A stretch of DNA of 5,556 nt from Nocardioides sp. (GTDB lineage Bacteria; Actinomycetota; Actinomycetes; Propionibacteriales; Nocardioidaceae): positions 1 to 5,556 of the forward strand of contig JARICB010000372.1 of assembly GCA_029264225.1 (NCBI GenBank), written 5' to 3'. Made by a program: the position numbers and the translations under genes. Shown piece by piece: positions 1-5,113 of this stretch; the first letter of the stretch is position 1, and every line of letters begins with the position of its first letter. The notes beneath the pieces are model-generated. The model had not been told where the DNA came from. It saw nothing but the letters and a program-made list of their open reading frames with translations, and ran no database searches.

Positions 1-1739
1 ACGCGCGCGCCGCCCGCGCGCAGTACCTCGACCGGATGGACATCGAGCGCGAGCGCGGCATCACCATCAAGAGCCAGGCCGTCCGGCTGCCCTGGACCGT
101 TCCGGTCGACAACGCCGAGGGCGCCGAGCCCGGGATGTATGTCCTGAACATGATCGACACCCCCGGTCACGTCGACTTCACCTACGAGGTGTCGCGCTCC
201 CTGGAGGCCTGCGAGGCCGCCGTGCTGCTGGTCGACGCCGCGCAGGGCATCGAGGCGCAGACCCTGGCCAACCTCTACCTGGCGATGGGCGCCGACCTCC
301 ACATCATTCCCGTGCTCAACAAGATCGACCTGCCCGGCGCCAACCCGGAGAAGTACGCCGCAGAGCTGGCCGGCCTGGTCGGCTGCGACCCCGAGGACGT
401 GCTGCGGGTCAGCGCCAAGACCGGTATGGGCGTGGAGAGCCTGCTCAACGAGATCGTCCTCCAGACCCCGGCCCCCACCGGTGACCCCGACGCACCCCCG
501 CGGGCGCTGATCTTCGACTCCGTCTACGACACCTACCGCGGCGTGGTCACCTACGTCCGGGTCATGGACGGCAGGCTCAGTCACCGCGATCGGATCAAGA
601 TGATGTCGACCGGCGCCGTGCACGAGATGCTCGAGGTGGGCGTCATCAGCCCCGAGCCCGTCAAGGCCGGCGACCTCGGCGTCGGCGAGGTGGGCTACCT
701 GATCACCGGCGTGAAGGACGTACGCCAGTCGCGCGTCGGCGACACCGTCACCAGCCAGCACCACGGCGCCACGGAGGCGCTCGGCGGATACAAGCACCCC
801 AACCCGATGGTCTACTCGGGCCTCTACCCGATCGACGGCGACGACTACCCGACGCTGCGCGACGCCCTCGAGCGACTCCAGCTCAACGACGCGGCGCTGA
901 CCTTCGAGCCGGAGACCTCCGGTGCACTCGGCTTCGGTTTCCGGATCGGCTTCCTGGGGCTGCTGCACATGGAGATCACCCGGGACCGTCTTGAGCGTGA
1001 GTTCAACCTCGATCTGATCTCGACGGCCCCCAACGTGGTCTACGAGGTCACGATGGAGGACGGCTCCGAGCTGGTGGTGACCAACCCGAGCGAATACCCC
1101 GAGGGCAAGATCGCCGAGGTGCGCGAACCGGTCGTCAAGGCCACCATCCTGAGCCCGAGCGACTACATCGGCACGATCATGGAGCTGTGCCAGACCAAGC
1201 GCGGCACCCTCAATGGGATGGACTACCTCTCCGAGGACCGCGTCGAGATGCGCTACACGCTGCCGATGGGCGAGATCGTCTTCGACTTCTTCGACCAGCT
1301 CAAGTCGCGCACCAAGGGCTATGCCTCCCTCGACTACGAGCGCTCCGGCGAGCAGGCTGCCGATCTGGTCAAGGTCGACATCCTGCTGCAGGGCGAGCCC
1401 GTCGACGCGTTCTCCGCCATCGTGCACCGCGACTCGTCCTATGGCTATGGCGTGATGATGGCCGGCAAGCTCAAGGACCTGATCCCGCGCCAGCAGTTCG
1501 AGGTGCCCATCCAAGCGGCCATCGGTGCCCGTGTCATCGCTCGGGAGAACATTCGCGCCATCCGCAAGGACGTGCTGGCCAAGTGCTACGGCGGTGACAT
1601 CAGCCGCAAGCGCAAGCTGCTCGAGAAGCAGAAGGAAGGCAAGAAGCGGATGAAGATGGTCGGCCGGGTCGAGGTGCCTCAGGAGGCCTTCATCGCCGCG
1701 TTGTCGACCACGCAGCCGACGGAAACCCCCAAGAAGTAG
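1..1739 (+). CDS. lepA: Elongation factor 4 (LepA), 5'-truncated by window edge
   Basis: LepA is a ribosome-associated translational GTPase that back-translocates or remodels stalled ribosomes and aids 30S assembly. The frame is open from base 3, and the residues before the ATG at 36 (ending AQYLDR) already belong to the family, so that ATG is internal and the true start lies upstream. About 578 residues are visible, so roughly 45-50 N-terminal residues are missing, including the P-loop. Visible motifs are the switch I region RGITIK (57-74), G3 DTPGH (156-170), G4 NKID (318-329) and G5 SAK (411-419). The LepA-typical [10 protein letters not shown] segment follows near 949-978. The basic LepA-specific C-terminal domain ([19 protein letters not shown], near 1590-1646) and its RVEVPQEAF tail are intact. 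It ends in TAG. A short insertion after VRLPW, before the G3 strand, looks lineage-specific. Identification is essentially certain. Confidence 0.98.
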   Translation, partial: ARAARAQYLDRMDIERERGITIKSQAVRLPWTVPVDNAEGAEPGMYVLNMIDTPGHVDFTYEVSRSLEACEAAVLLVDAAQGIEAQTLANLYLAMGADLHIIPVLNKIDLPGANPEKYAAELAGLVGCDPEDVLRVSAKTGMGVESLLNEIVLQTPAPTGDPDAPPRALIFDSVYDTYRGVVTYVRVMDGRLSHRDRIKMMSTGAVHEMLEVGVISPEPVKAGDLGVGEVGYLITGVKDVRQSRVGDTVTSQHHGATEALGGYKHPNPMVYSGLYPIDGDDYPTLRDALERLQLNDAALTFEPETSGALGFGFRIGFLGLLHMEITRDRLEREFNLDLISTAPNVVYEVTMEDGSELVVTNPSEYPEGKIAEVREPVVKATILSPSDYIGTIMELCQTKRGTLNGMDYLSEDRVEMRYTLPMGEIVFDFFDQLKSRTKGYASLDYERSGEQAADLVKVDILLQGEPVDAFSAIVHRDSSYGYGVMMAGKLKDLIPRQQFEVPIQAAIGARVIARENIRAIRKDVLAKCYGGDISRKRKLLEKQKEGKKRMKMVGRVEVPQEAFIAALSTTQPTETPKK

Positions 1740-1754
1740 CCCCGGACCCGGGGC
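1739..1754 (+). terminator. GC hairpin directly after lepA stop (possible weak terminator)
   Basis: GCCCCGG (1739-1745) and CCGGGGC (1748-1754) are perfect complements. As RNA this gives a stem of six pairs with a GACC tetraloop. It starts at the last base of the lepA stop codon and ends 6 nt before the hutD ribosome binding site. There is no U-tract, so it may be a weak terminator, an mRNA 3' stabiliser or chance GC complementarity. Confidence 0.4.
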
Positions 1755-1760
1755 CGGGAT

Positions 1761-1764
1761 GGAG
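1761..1764 (+). promoter_or_regulatory. Ribosome binding site of the HutD-family gene
   Basis: GGAG sits 7 nt before the ATG at 1772, which is good Shine-Dalgarno spacing and fixes that start. It contrasts with the three genes downstream, which lack any such site. Confidence 0.75.
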
Positions 1765-1771
1765 TACGCCG

Positions 1772-2302
1772 ATGAGCATCGTCCGGGTCGATCAGATCGT
1801 TCCGCAGCCGTGGCCCAACGGCGGCGGGTCCACCCGTGAGCTGTTGTGCGCCGACGACGGGTCCTGGCGAGTCAGCCTGGCCGACATCTCGGCCGCGGGG
1901 CCGTTCTCGTCGTTCCCGGGTCGTGCCCGACTGCTGACCGTGGTGGAGGGTCCGGTGCTGGCGTTGGTCGTCGACGGGGTGGAGACGCTGGTCGAGCCGC
2001 GCCGGCCGTTCGCCTTCGACGGTGGAGCGCAGGTATCGGCGTCGATTCCCGAGGGCCCGATCCGGGCTCTGAACGTGATCGTGGATCCTACGGTGGTGCA
2101 GCCGTTCGTGACAGTGCTCGAACTCGGGCGGTCCACCGCTTGGGCGATCGCTGAGGATCAGGCTGCCTTCGTGCTCCAGGGCACCGCTCACACCCAGGGC
2201 GCCGACGCCCCGACGTACTCCCTGATCGGTGGACCCGCCGAAGTCGCCGGACGCTGCACGCTGGCCGTGATCACCGTGGAGCGGATCGACCGCTCGTCCT
2301 GA
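1772..2302 (+). CDS. HutD/Ves family protein
   Basis: A 176-residue protein of the HutD/Ves cupin-like family. The signature is visible: PWPNGGGSTREL at residues 13-24, WRVSLADISAAGPFSSFPG at 32-50, LLTVVEGPVLAL at 54-65 and RALNVIVD at 98-105. In Pseudomonas, HutD is encoded with histidine-utilisation genes and is thought to modulate that pathway. In E. coli the relative Ves is a cold-linked protein of unclear role. No enzymatic activity is firmly established. Its length is slightly below the usual ~190 residues but the fold looks complete. The ATG has a GGAG ribosome binding site. It follows lepA by 32 bp on the same strand and could be partly read through from it. No hut enzyme gene is in view, so a histidine role is not supported here. 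The family call is confident; the function is not. Confidence 0.88.
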   Translation: MSIVRVDQIVPQPWPNGGGSTRELLCADDGSWRVSLADISAAGPFSSFPGRARLLTVVEGPVLALVVDGVETLVEPRRPFAFDGGAQVSASIPEGPIRALNVIVDPTVVQPFVTVLELGRSTAWAIAEDQAAFVLQGTAHTQGADAPTYSLIGGPAEVAGRCTLAVITVERIDRSS

Positions 2303-2345
2303 CCCCCGCCGAAGGTGGGCCGTGCGTCCGGGTAGGCAGGTCAGG
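2298..2345. repeat. 7-bp inverted repeat bracketing the convergent gene ends
   Basis: CCTGACC (2298-2304) and GGTCAGG (2339-2345) are perfect reverse complements 34 bp apart. Each arm contains the stop codon of one convergent gene, because both coding strands end in CC-TGA-CC. It may form the base of a bidirectional terminator with the hairpin at 2305-2319, or it may be coincidence of similar gene ends. Confidence 0.4.
2305..2319 (+). terminator. Hairpin just after the HutD-family stop
   Basis: CCCGCC (2305-2310) pairs with GGTGGG (2314-2319) through six pairs, one of them G-U, around a GAA triloop. It begins 2 nt after the TGA at 2300-2302. There is no U-run, as is common for actinobacterial terminators. 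It lies inside a larger inverted repeat (2298-2304 with 2339-2345) that spans the convergent gap. Confidence 0.45.
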
Positions 2346-2919
2346 CGGACCAGTGCGGGTCGCGTCCCAGCCGGGCGAGCAGCTTCTCGTACGCCGGGGC
2401 GGACGGTGCGACCTCGACCTCCGGTCCGCACACGCCGTCGCTGTGCAGGGCCGGTCCCCACCCGTCGGCGGTGGCGCTGAGGGAGGCCACCTCGTCGTCG
2501 GACAGGCTCCACGGCTGCCCCGTGGCGCGGGCCACGTCCCAGCCGTGGATCACCAGGTCCCAGCCGTAGAAGTCGGCCATGGTGGCCGCGATCGTGGTGC
2601 GGCCGAAGTAGCCGTCGTACTCGTGCTCGGCCACGCCTTCCTGGCCCAACACCGCGACCACCGCCGCGGCGTGATGGCGCCAGGCGAGCGCCGGATCAGC
2701 GTGGTCCGGTGCCTTGGCGAGGGGTAGTTCGCGGGTGGCCAGGAAGTTGCGCTCGGTGTCGAGGGTGTGCGCCACGACGTCGCGCACGGTCCAGCCTTCG
2801 CACGGTGTCGGCGCATCCCACTGCTGGTCGGCGCCGTCGAGGATGCTGGCGTAGTGCTCGGCGCGCTCCAGGAAGCGGCGGGCGGTGTCGTTGAGGGTCT
2901 GGGCAGGTGTCGAGTTCAT
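2341..2919 (-). CDS. TIGR03086-type metal-binding protein (DinB / mycothiol maleylpyruvate isomerase superfamily)
   Basis: A 192-residue four-helix-bundle protein of the DinB superfamily. Diagnostic segments are PTPCEGWTVRDVVAHT (37-52) and FYGWDLVIHGWDVARATGQ (117-135). H51, D121 and H125 occupy the places of the metal-binding His/Glu/His triad known from mycothiol-dependent maleylpyruvate isomerase, so it probably binds a divalent metal. Members of the wider superfamily are mycothiol- or bacillithiol-dependent transferases and isomerases; the substrate here cannot be told. The ATG at 2919 is preferred because it begins family-like sequence and has TAGCGT 7 nt upstream, implying a leaderless mRNA. 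The in-frame ATG at 2970 would add 17 arginine/lysine-rich residues and would overlap the divergent promoter. The gene is divergent from the AraC regulator, 51 bp apart, and convergent with the HutD-family gene. Cytosolic; no signal peptide. Confidence 0.88.
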   Translation of the reverse strand: MNSTPAQTLNDTARRFLERAEHYASILDGADQQWDAPTPCEGWTVRDVVAHTLDTERNFLATRELPLAKAPDHADPALAWRHHAAAVVAVLGQEGVAEHEYDGYFGRTTIAATMADFYGWDLVIHGWDVARATGQPWSLSDDEVASLSATADGWGPALHSDGVCGPEVEVAPSAPAYEKLLARLGRDPHWSA

Positions 2920-2926
2920 GTCCGCG

Positions 2927-2932
2927 ACGCTA
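2927..2932 (-). promoter_or_regulatory. -10 element (TAGCGT) for the DinB-like gene, leaderless start
   Basis: Read on the minus strand, TAGCGT fits the actinobacterial TANNNT -10 pattern and ends 7 nt before the ATG at 2919. Transcription would then begin at about the A of the start codon. No Shine-Dalgarno sequence is present. At 17-bp spacing the -35 position (2950-2955) reads AAGAAA, only a half match to TTGACA. Confidence 0.5.
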
Positions 2933-2954
2933 CGAGGACGACGACGCCGTTTCT

Positions 2955-2963
2955 TGTGATAAT
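2955..2963 (+). promoter_or_regulatory. Extended -10 (TGTGATAAT) for the AraC-family gene, leaderless start
   Basis: GATAAT (2958-2963) matches TATAAT at five of six bases and is preceded by the TGN extension at 2955-2957. It ends 7 nt before the ATG at 2971, so the transcript should start at or next to the start codon. No purine-rich ribosome binding site exists. No good -35 is seen at 17-18 bp, which an extended -10 can compensate. Confidence 0.6.
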
Positions 2964-2970
2964 CCGACAT

Positions 2971-3813
2971 ATGGCCTCTCCGATACGTCCGCCGATCGAT
3001 CCGGTGGATCGTGCACACCTGACGGGGATCTCCCGGCCGACCCCGCCCATCTTCCGCTACGCACCCGCGCCACCACTCGCAGATCTTGTCGAGCGCTACT
3101 GGATCCCCGTCTGGTCGCTGCGTGAACCCCAGTCGCAGAGCACGCTGCAGCACCCCGTCTGCCTGATGGTGGTGAGCAACACCTACGCGCGTTTCTTCGG
3201 CGTCGTCCGGGGGCTCTCCACTGTGACGCTCGAGGGTGACGGTTGGGCAGTTGGCACAATGTTCACCCCGGCGACCGGACGGCTCCTCCTGGGCCGATCG
3301 GTCAGCGAGGTGAGGGATACAGCCTTCGAGCTTACGGACCTCTCGGGCTTCGATGGCGCGGCCCTGGTCTCGCAGATCCGCGCCGTGATGGGTGAGGACC
3401 CGCTCTCCGTCCAGTCCCACACCCGCGCCGTGGCGGCCGTCGAGACGACGCTCGCTCGGGCCGTGACCGTGGACGAACAGGGACTCCTGATCAACCGGAT
3501 CGTCGCCTGGCTGGCGGAGCATCCAGACGTGACCAGGGTCGGGGACCTCGCCGACGAGTTCGCGATGACCGAGCGCACTCTGCAACGTCTGGTGCTGGCT
3601 CGGGTCGGGCTGTCGCCGAAGTGGCTCATCCAGCGGCGACGGCTCCACGATGCGGTGCTCGAGCTGAAATCGGGCGAGACGACGCTGGCCGAACTGGCCG
3701 TCACCCTTGGTTACGCCGACCAGGCGCACTTCACCAGGGACTTCAAGACGGTCACCGGGATGACCCCGGGGGAGTACCTCGCCGACCAGCCGGTCAGGCG
3801 ACCTCCCGGGTGA
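2971..3813 (+). CDS. AraC-family transcriptional regulator with DUF6597-like N-terminal domain
   Basis: A 280-residue DNA-binding regulator. The N-terminal part, with FRYAPAPPLADLVERYW at 28-44, resembles the DUF6597-type sensor domain found before AraC helix-turn-helix domains. The C-terminal ~100 residues form the double HTH. The first is around 190-219 (VGDLADEFAMTERTLQRLV). The second is around 237-270, with the family hallmark LGYADQAHFTRDFKTVTGMT then PGEYL. The inducer is unknown. The ATG at 2971 follows an extended -10 and lacks a ribosome binding site, so it is probably leaderless; the frame is open further upstream, but only as antisense of the neighbouring gene. It is divergent from the DinB-like gene with interpenetrating promoters, which suggests it controls that gene and itself. 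Its 3' end overlaps the convergent winged-helix gene by 20 bp. Confidence 0.92.
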   Translation: MASPIRPPIDPVDRAHLTGISRPTPPIFRYAPAPPLADLVERYWIPVWSLREPQSQSTLQHPVCLMVVSNTYARFFGVVRGLSTVTLEGDGWAVGTMFTPATGRLLLGRSVSEVRDTAFELTDLSGFDGAALVSQIRAVMGEDPLSVQSHTRAVAAVETTLARAVTVDEQGLLINRIVAWLAEHPDVTRVGDLADEFAMTERTLQRLVLARVGLSPKWLIQRRRLHDAVLELKSGETTLAELAVTLGYADQAHFTRDFKTVTGMTPGEYLADQPVRRPPG

Positions 3814-4885
3814 GCGTGACCGAGGTGACCTCGATGGCCAGTGCTGCCGCCACTACCGATGCCGCCGAGTCGATCTCGGCCCTTCGAGGTTTCCGGGTCC
3901 CGGCGAACCAGGCGACCTCCAGCGAGCGACGGCGCTGCGATCCACTGGTGCGCCAGTAGCCCGTGATCCGGCCATCGACCAGCAGCGGGGGCAGCACCAG
4001 ACCGTTCTTCTGGTTCCACAGCACTCGTAGGTGGTCGGTGTCGGCGAACCGACCGCGCCCCGCCGGGTCGTAGGCACACATCAGTGCATCGAACTCGGGC
4101 AGCAGCCTTACGTCGTCGAGCGCCACGCCTGGCGGGGGAGCAGCAACGTCGACGTAGGAGTGGCCCCCTGGTCCGGGCACGCCGACCAGACCAAGTTCCT
4201 CGAGCGCGGCGTCGATGACGCGCAGTCCGCAGCCCGACCACCAGGCCAGGTCCTTGCGGGTCGCGGGGCCGTGGGCGGCCAGGTGCAGGGCAACGACGTC
4301 GGCCATCGACGGCGTCCCTACGCGGGTGTGGCTCCGATACTCCGGGGTGCCCTGTGAACTCCAGTCGCCCTTCGCCGGCCTCCGTACCAGGCCACCGTGG
4401 CCGAAGGAGAGATAGCGACCGAACGTGTCGACCACTCGAGCCGACGACTTCGCACCCTCGTGCTCGGCCAGCCACCCGCGCAGGTGATCGACCAACTCCT
4501 CGACGCTGCGCCAGGTGGCGGCGAACGTCTCGGTGTCGCGCCAGAGGTCATCGAGGCTGGAGCCTTCGAGCCCGAGGCTGCGTTCGAACAGGCGCCGCTG
4601 GCCGATGGCCGTGGCCACCCCGAGTGCAGTGAACCCTGCCGGGGTGGACGTGTGGACGGTGCCGCGGATGGTGCTGCCCCGGACGATCTCACCTGCCTCG
4701 TAGGCAGCCGTCAGGTCGGCGTGGGAGAGGCCGGGGAAACGCGCAGCCAGACCGAGGAACGGCGAACGGGCCGTCTGGGACTGGATCGGCCCGATCGACG
4801 ACACGGCCTCAGCGATCGACGGTATCGGGGCAGGAAATTGTCGAGCCAGCGACAACGCTGTCAAGTCATCGAGGCGGTAAGTCAT
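3794..4885 (-). CDS. Winged-helix DNA-binding protein, HTH_42 family (AlkZ/AlkX-like, putative DNA glycosylase)
   Basis: A 363-residue protein of the HTH_42 family (Pfam PF06224), whose studied members AlkZ and AlkX (YcaQ) unhook interstrand crosslinks or excise bulky alkylated bases. Q35-S-Q37, within IGPIQSQTARSPF, sits where AlkZ has its catalytic QxQ motif. RGSTIRGTVHTSTP (69-82) is the usual conserved RG-T-H segment. A winged helix lies around 206-231 (GPATRKDLAWWSG), followed by LLPEFDALMCAYDP (261-274) and GLVLPPLLVDGRITGYWR (295-312). Many family members remain uncharacterised, so glycosylase activity is inferred. ATG 4885 is chosen because TAGCGT ends 6 nt upstream, implying a leaderless mRNA. 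A GTG two codons earlier (4891) abuts that element and would precede the transcript start. The 3' end overlaps the AraC-type gene tail-to-tail. Confidence 0.87.
   Translation of the reverse strand: MTYRLDDLTALSLARQFPAPIPSIAEAVSSIGPIQSQTARSPFLGLAARFPGLSHADLTAAYEAGEIVRGSTIRGTVHTSTPAGFTALGVATAIGQRRLFERSLGLEGSSLDDLWRDTETFAATWRSVEELVDHLRGWLAEHEGAKSSARVVDTFGRYLSFGHGGLVRRPAKGDWSSQGTPEYRSHTRVGTPSMADVVALHLAAHGPATRKDLAWWSGCGLRVIDAALEELGLVGVPGPGGHSYVDVAAPPPGVALDDVRLLPEFDALMCAYDPAGRGRFADTDHLRVLWNQKNGLVLPPLLVDGRITGYWRTSGSQRRRSLEVAWFAGTRKPRRAEIDSAASVVAAALAIEVTSVTLTREVA
3821..3833 (+). terminator. Palindrome CGAGGTGACCTCG downstream of the araC-type gene
   Basis: Two 6-bp arms, CGAGGT and ACCTCG, flank a single central base, beginning 8 nt after the regulator's TGA. 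As RNA it gives a 5-bp stem with a TGA triloop. It lies inside the last codons of the opposing winged-helix gene, so it could act as a weak terminator for the regulator transcript. No U-tract follows. A protein-binding site is an alternative. Confidence 0.35.
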
Positions 4886-4891
4886 GCGCAC

Positions 4892-4897
4892 ACGCTA
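4892..4897 (-). promoter_or_regulatory. -10 element (TAGCGT) for the winged-helix gene, leaderless start
   Basis: The same hexamer as in front of the DinB-like gene, here ending 6 nt before the ATG at 4885. No Shine-Dalgarno sequence precedes the gene. The -35 position at 17 bp spacing reads CGGAAC, not a TTGACA match. Confidence 0.5.
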
Positions 4898-4921
4898 GGG
4901 CGGGATGCGGACAGGTTCCGT

Positions 4922-4966
4922 CCGGTCTCCACCCAGTGCGTGACTGTCGTGACTGGACCAGACCGG
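4922..4966. repeat. Tandem repeat inside an inverted repeat, upstream of the winged-helix gene
   Basis: CGTGACTG occurs twice with one base between (4939-4946 and 4948-4955). It lies inside an inverted pair CCAGT (4933-4937) / ACTGG (4952-4956). A perfect 7-bp outer pair, CCGGTCT (4922-4928) / AGACCGG (4960-4966), brackets both. The block starts about 25 bp upstream of the winged-helix -10 element, where an activator or repressor could bind. A chance arrangement is not excluded. Confidence 0.45.
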
Positions 4967-5018
4967 CTGCCGGGAAATCTCGCCGCATGTGCCAAGTCAC
5001 CCGGTTGCCTACCGCTGC

Positions 5019-5040
5019 GTAACAACGTGATCTAGGTTAC
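5019..5040. promoter_or_regulatory. Candidate promoter/operator of the acyl-CoA ligase gene
   Basis: GTAAC (5019-5023) and GTTAC (5036-5040) form a 5-bp dyad with a 12-bp spacer. The right half overlaps TAGGTT (5033-5038), a TANNNT-type -10 element. That placement fits a dimeric repressor such as a TetR- or FadR-like fatty-acid regulator, but no specific family motif is recognised. TTGCCT (5005-5010) could be a -35, though only at 22 bp from TAGGTT. The implied leader is about 70 nt. Confidence 0.35.
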
Positions 5041-5098
5041 TGCCAGGGAGTCAGCCCTCGCGGCTATCTCGGCCCTACCGAGTACGCATCGAAGTATT

Positions 5099-5102
5099 GG
5101 AG
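5099..5102 (+). promoter_or_regulatory. Probable ribosome binding site of the acyl-CoA ligase gene
   Basis: GGAG lies 11 nt before the ATG at 5114, slightly long spacing. AGAAG at 5105-5109, only 4 nt before the ATG, is a weaker alternative. Confidence 0.45.
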
Positions 5103-5113
5103 TCAGAAGTCGA

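Larger units (their letters stand above)
4886..5113. other. Divergent intergenic region (228 bp)
   Basis: This is the only sizeable non-coding stretch. It separates the winged-helix gene (minus) from the acyl-CoA ligase gene (plus) and must hold both promoters. It contains the TAGCGT element, the nested repeats at 4922-4966 and the GTAAC/GTTAC dyad at 5019-5040. No RNA gene, riboswitch or small coding frame with support is seen. Confidence 0.7.

Noticed and set aside
36..38. ATG at 36 as the start of lepA
   Set aside because: The same frame is open to base 3 and encodes family-typical residues before it, and the GTPase P-loop must lie upstream. The gene is cut by the window edge.
1679..2512. 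277-codon minus-strand frame opposite the HutD-family gene
   Set aside because: It is antisense to three separate real coding regions and has Arg/Gly-rich composition with no recognisable domain.
2934..2948. GAC trinucleotide run in the AraC/DinB-like spacer as a microsatellite
   Set aside because: There are only about three exact units plus near matches, which is ordinary for GC-rich DNA.
2767..2970. Upstream extension of the AraC-type reading frame to 2767
   Set aside because: That part is antisense to the DinB-like coding sequence and has no family similarity. The promoter and family start support 2971.
2920..2970. Alternative ATG at 2970 for the DinB-like protein, adding 17 residues
   Set aside because: It gives an artificial basic stretch (KKRRRRPR), runs over the divergent promoter and has no ribosome binding site.
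2341..3729. A single 462-codon minus-strand frame covering the DinB-like gene and the antisense of the AraC regulator
   Set aside because: Only its last 192 residues look like a known protein. The rest is low-complexity Arg/Pro/Gly-rich antisense of a clear AraC gene, a usual effect of high GC at third positions.
4889..4891. GTG start two codons before the chosen ATG of the winged-helix gene
   Set aside because: It directly abuts the TAGCGT element, so it would precede the predicted transcript start. No Shine-Dalgarno sequence supports it. The difference is only two residues.
4989..5000. GTG-N6-CAC as a CRP/cAMP-receptor site
   Set aside because: The CRP-type consensus TGTGA-N6-TCACA needs eight bases between GTG and CAC. 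Here there are six, and the flanking bases do not match.
4397..5035. 212-codon plus-strand frame opposite the winged-helix gene and into the intergenic region
   Set aside because: It has no domain, no ribosome binding site and antisense-like composition; the minus-strand gene explains the openness.
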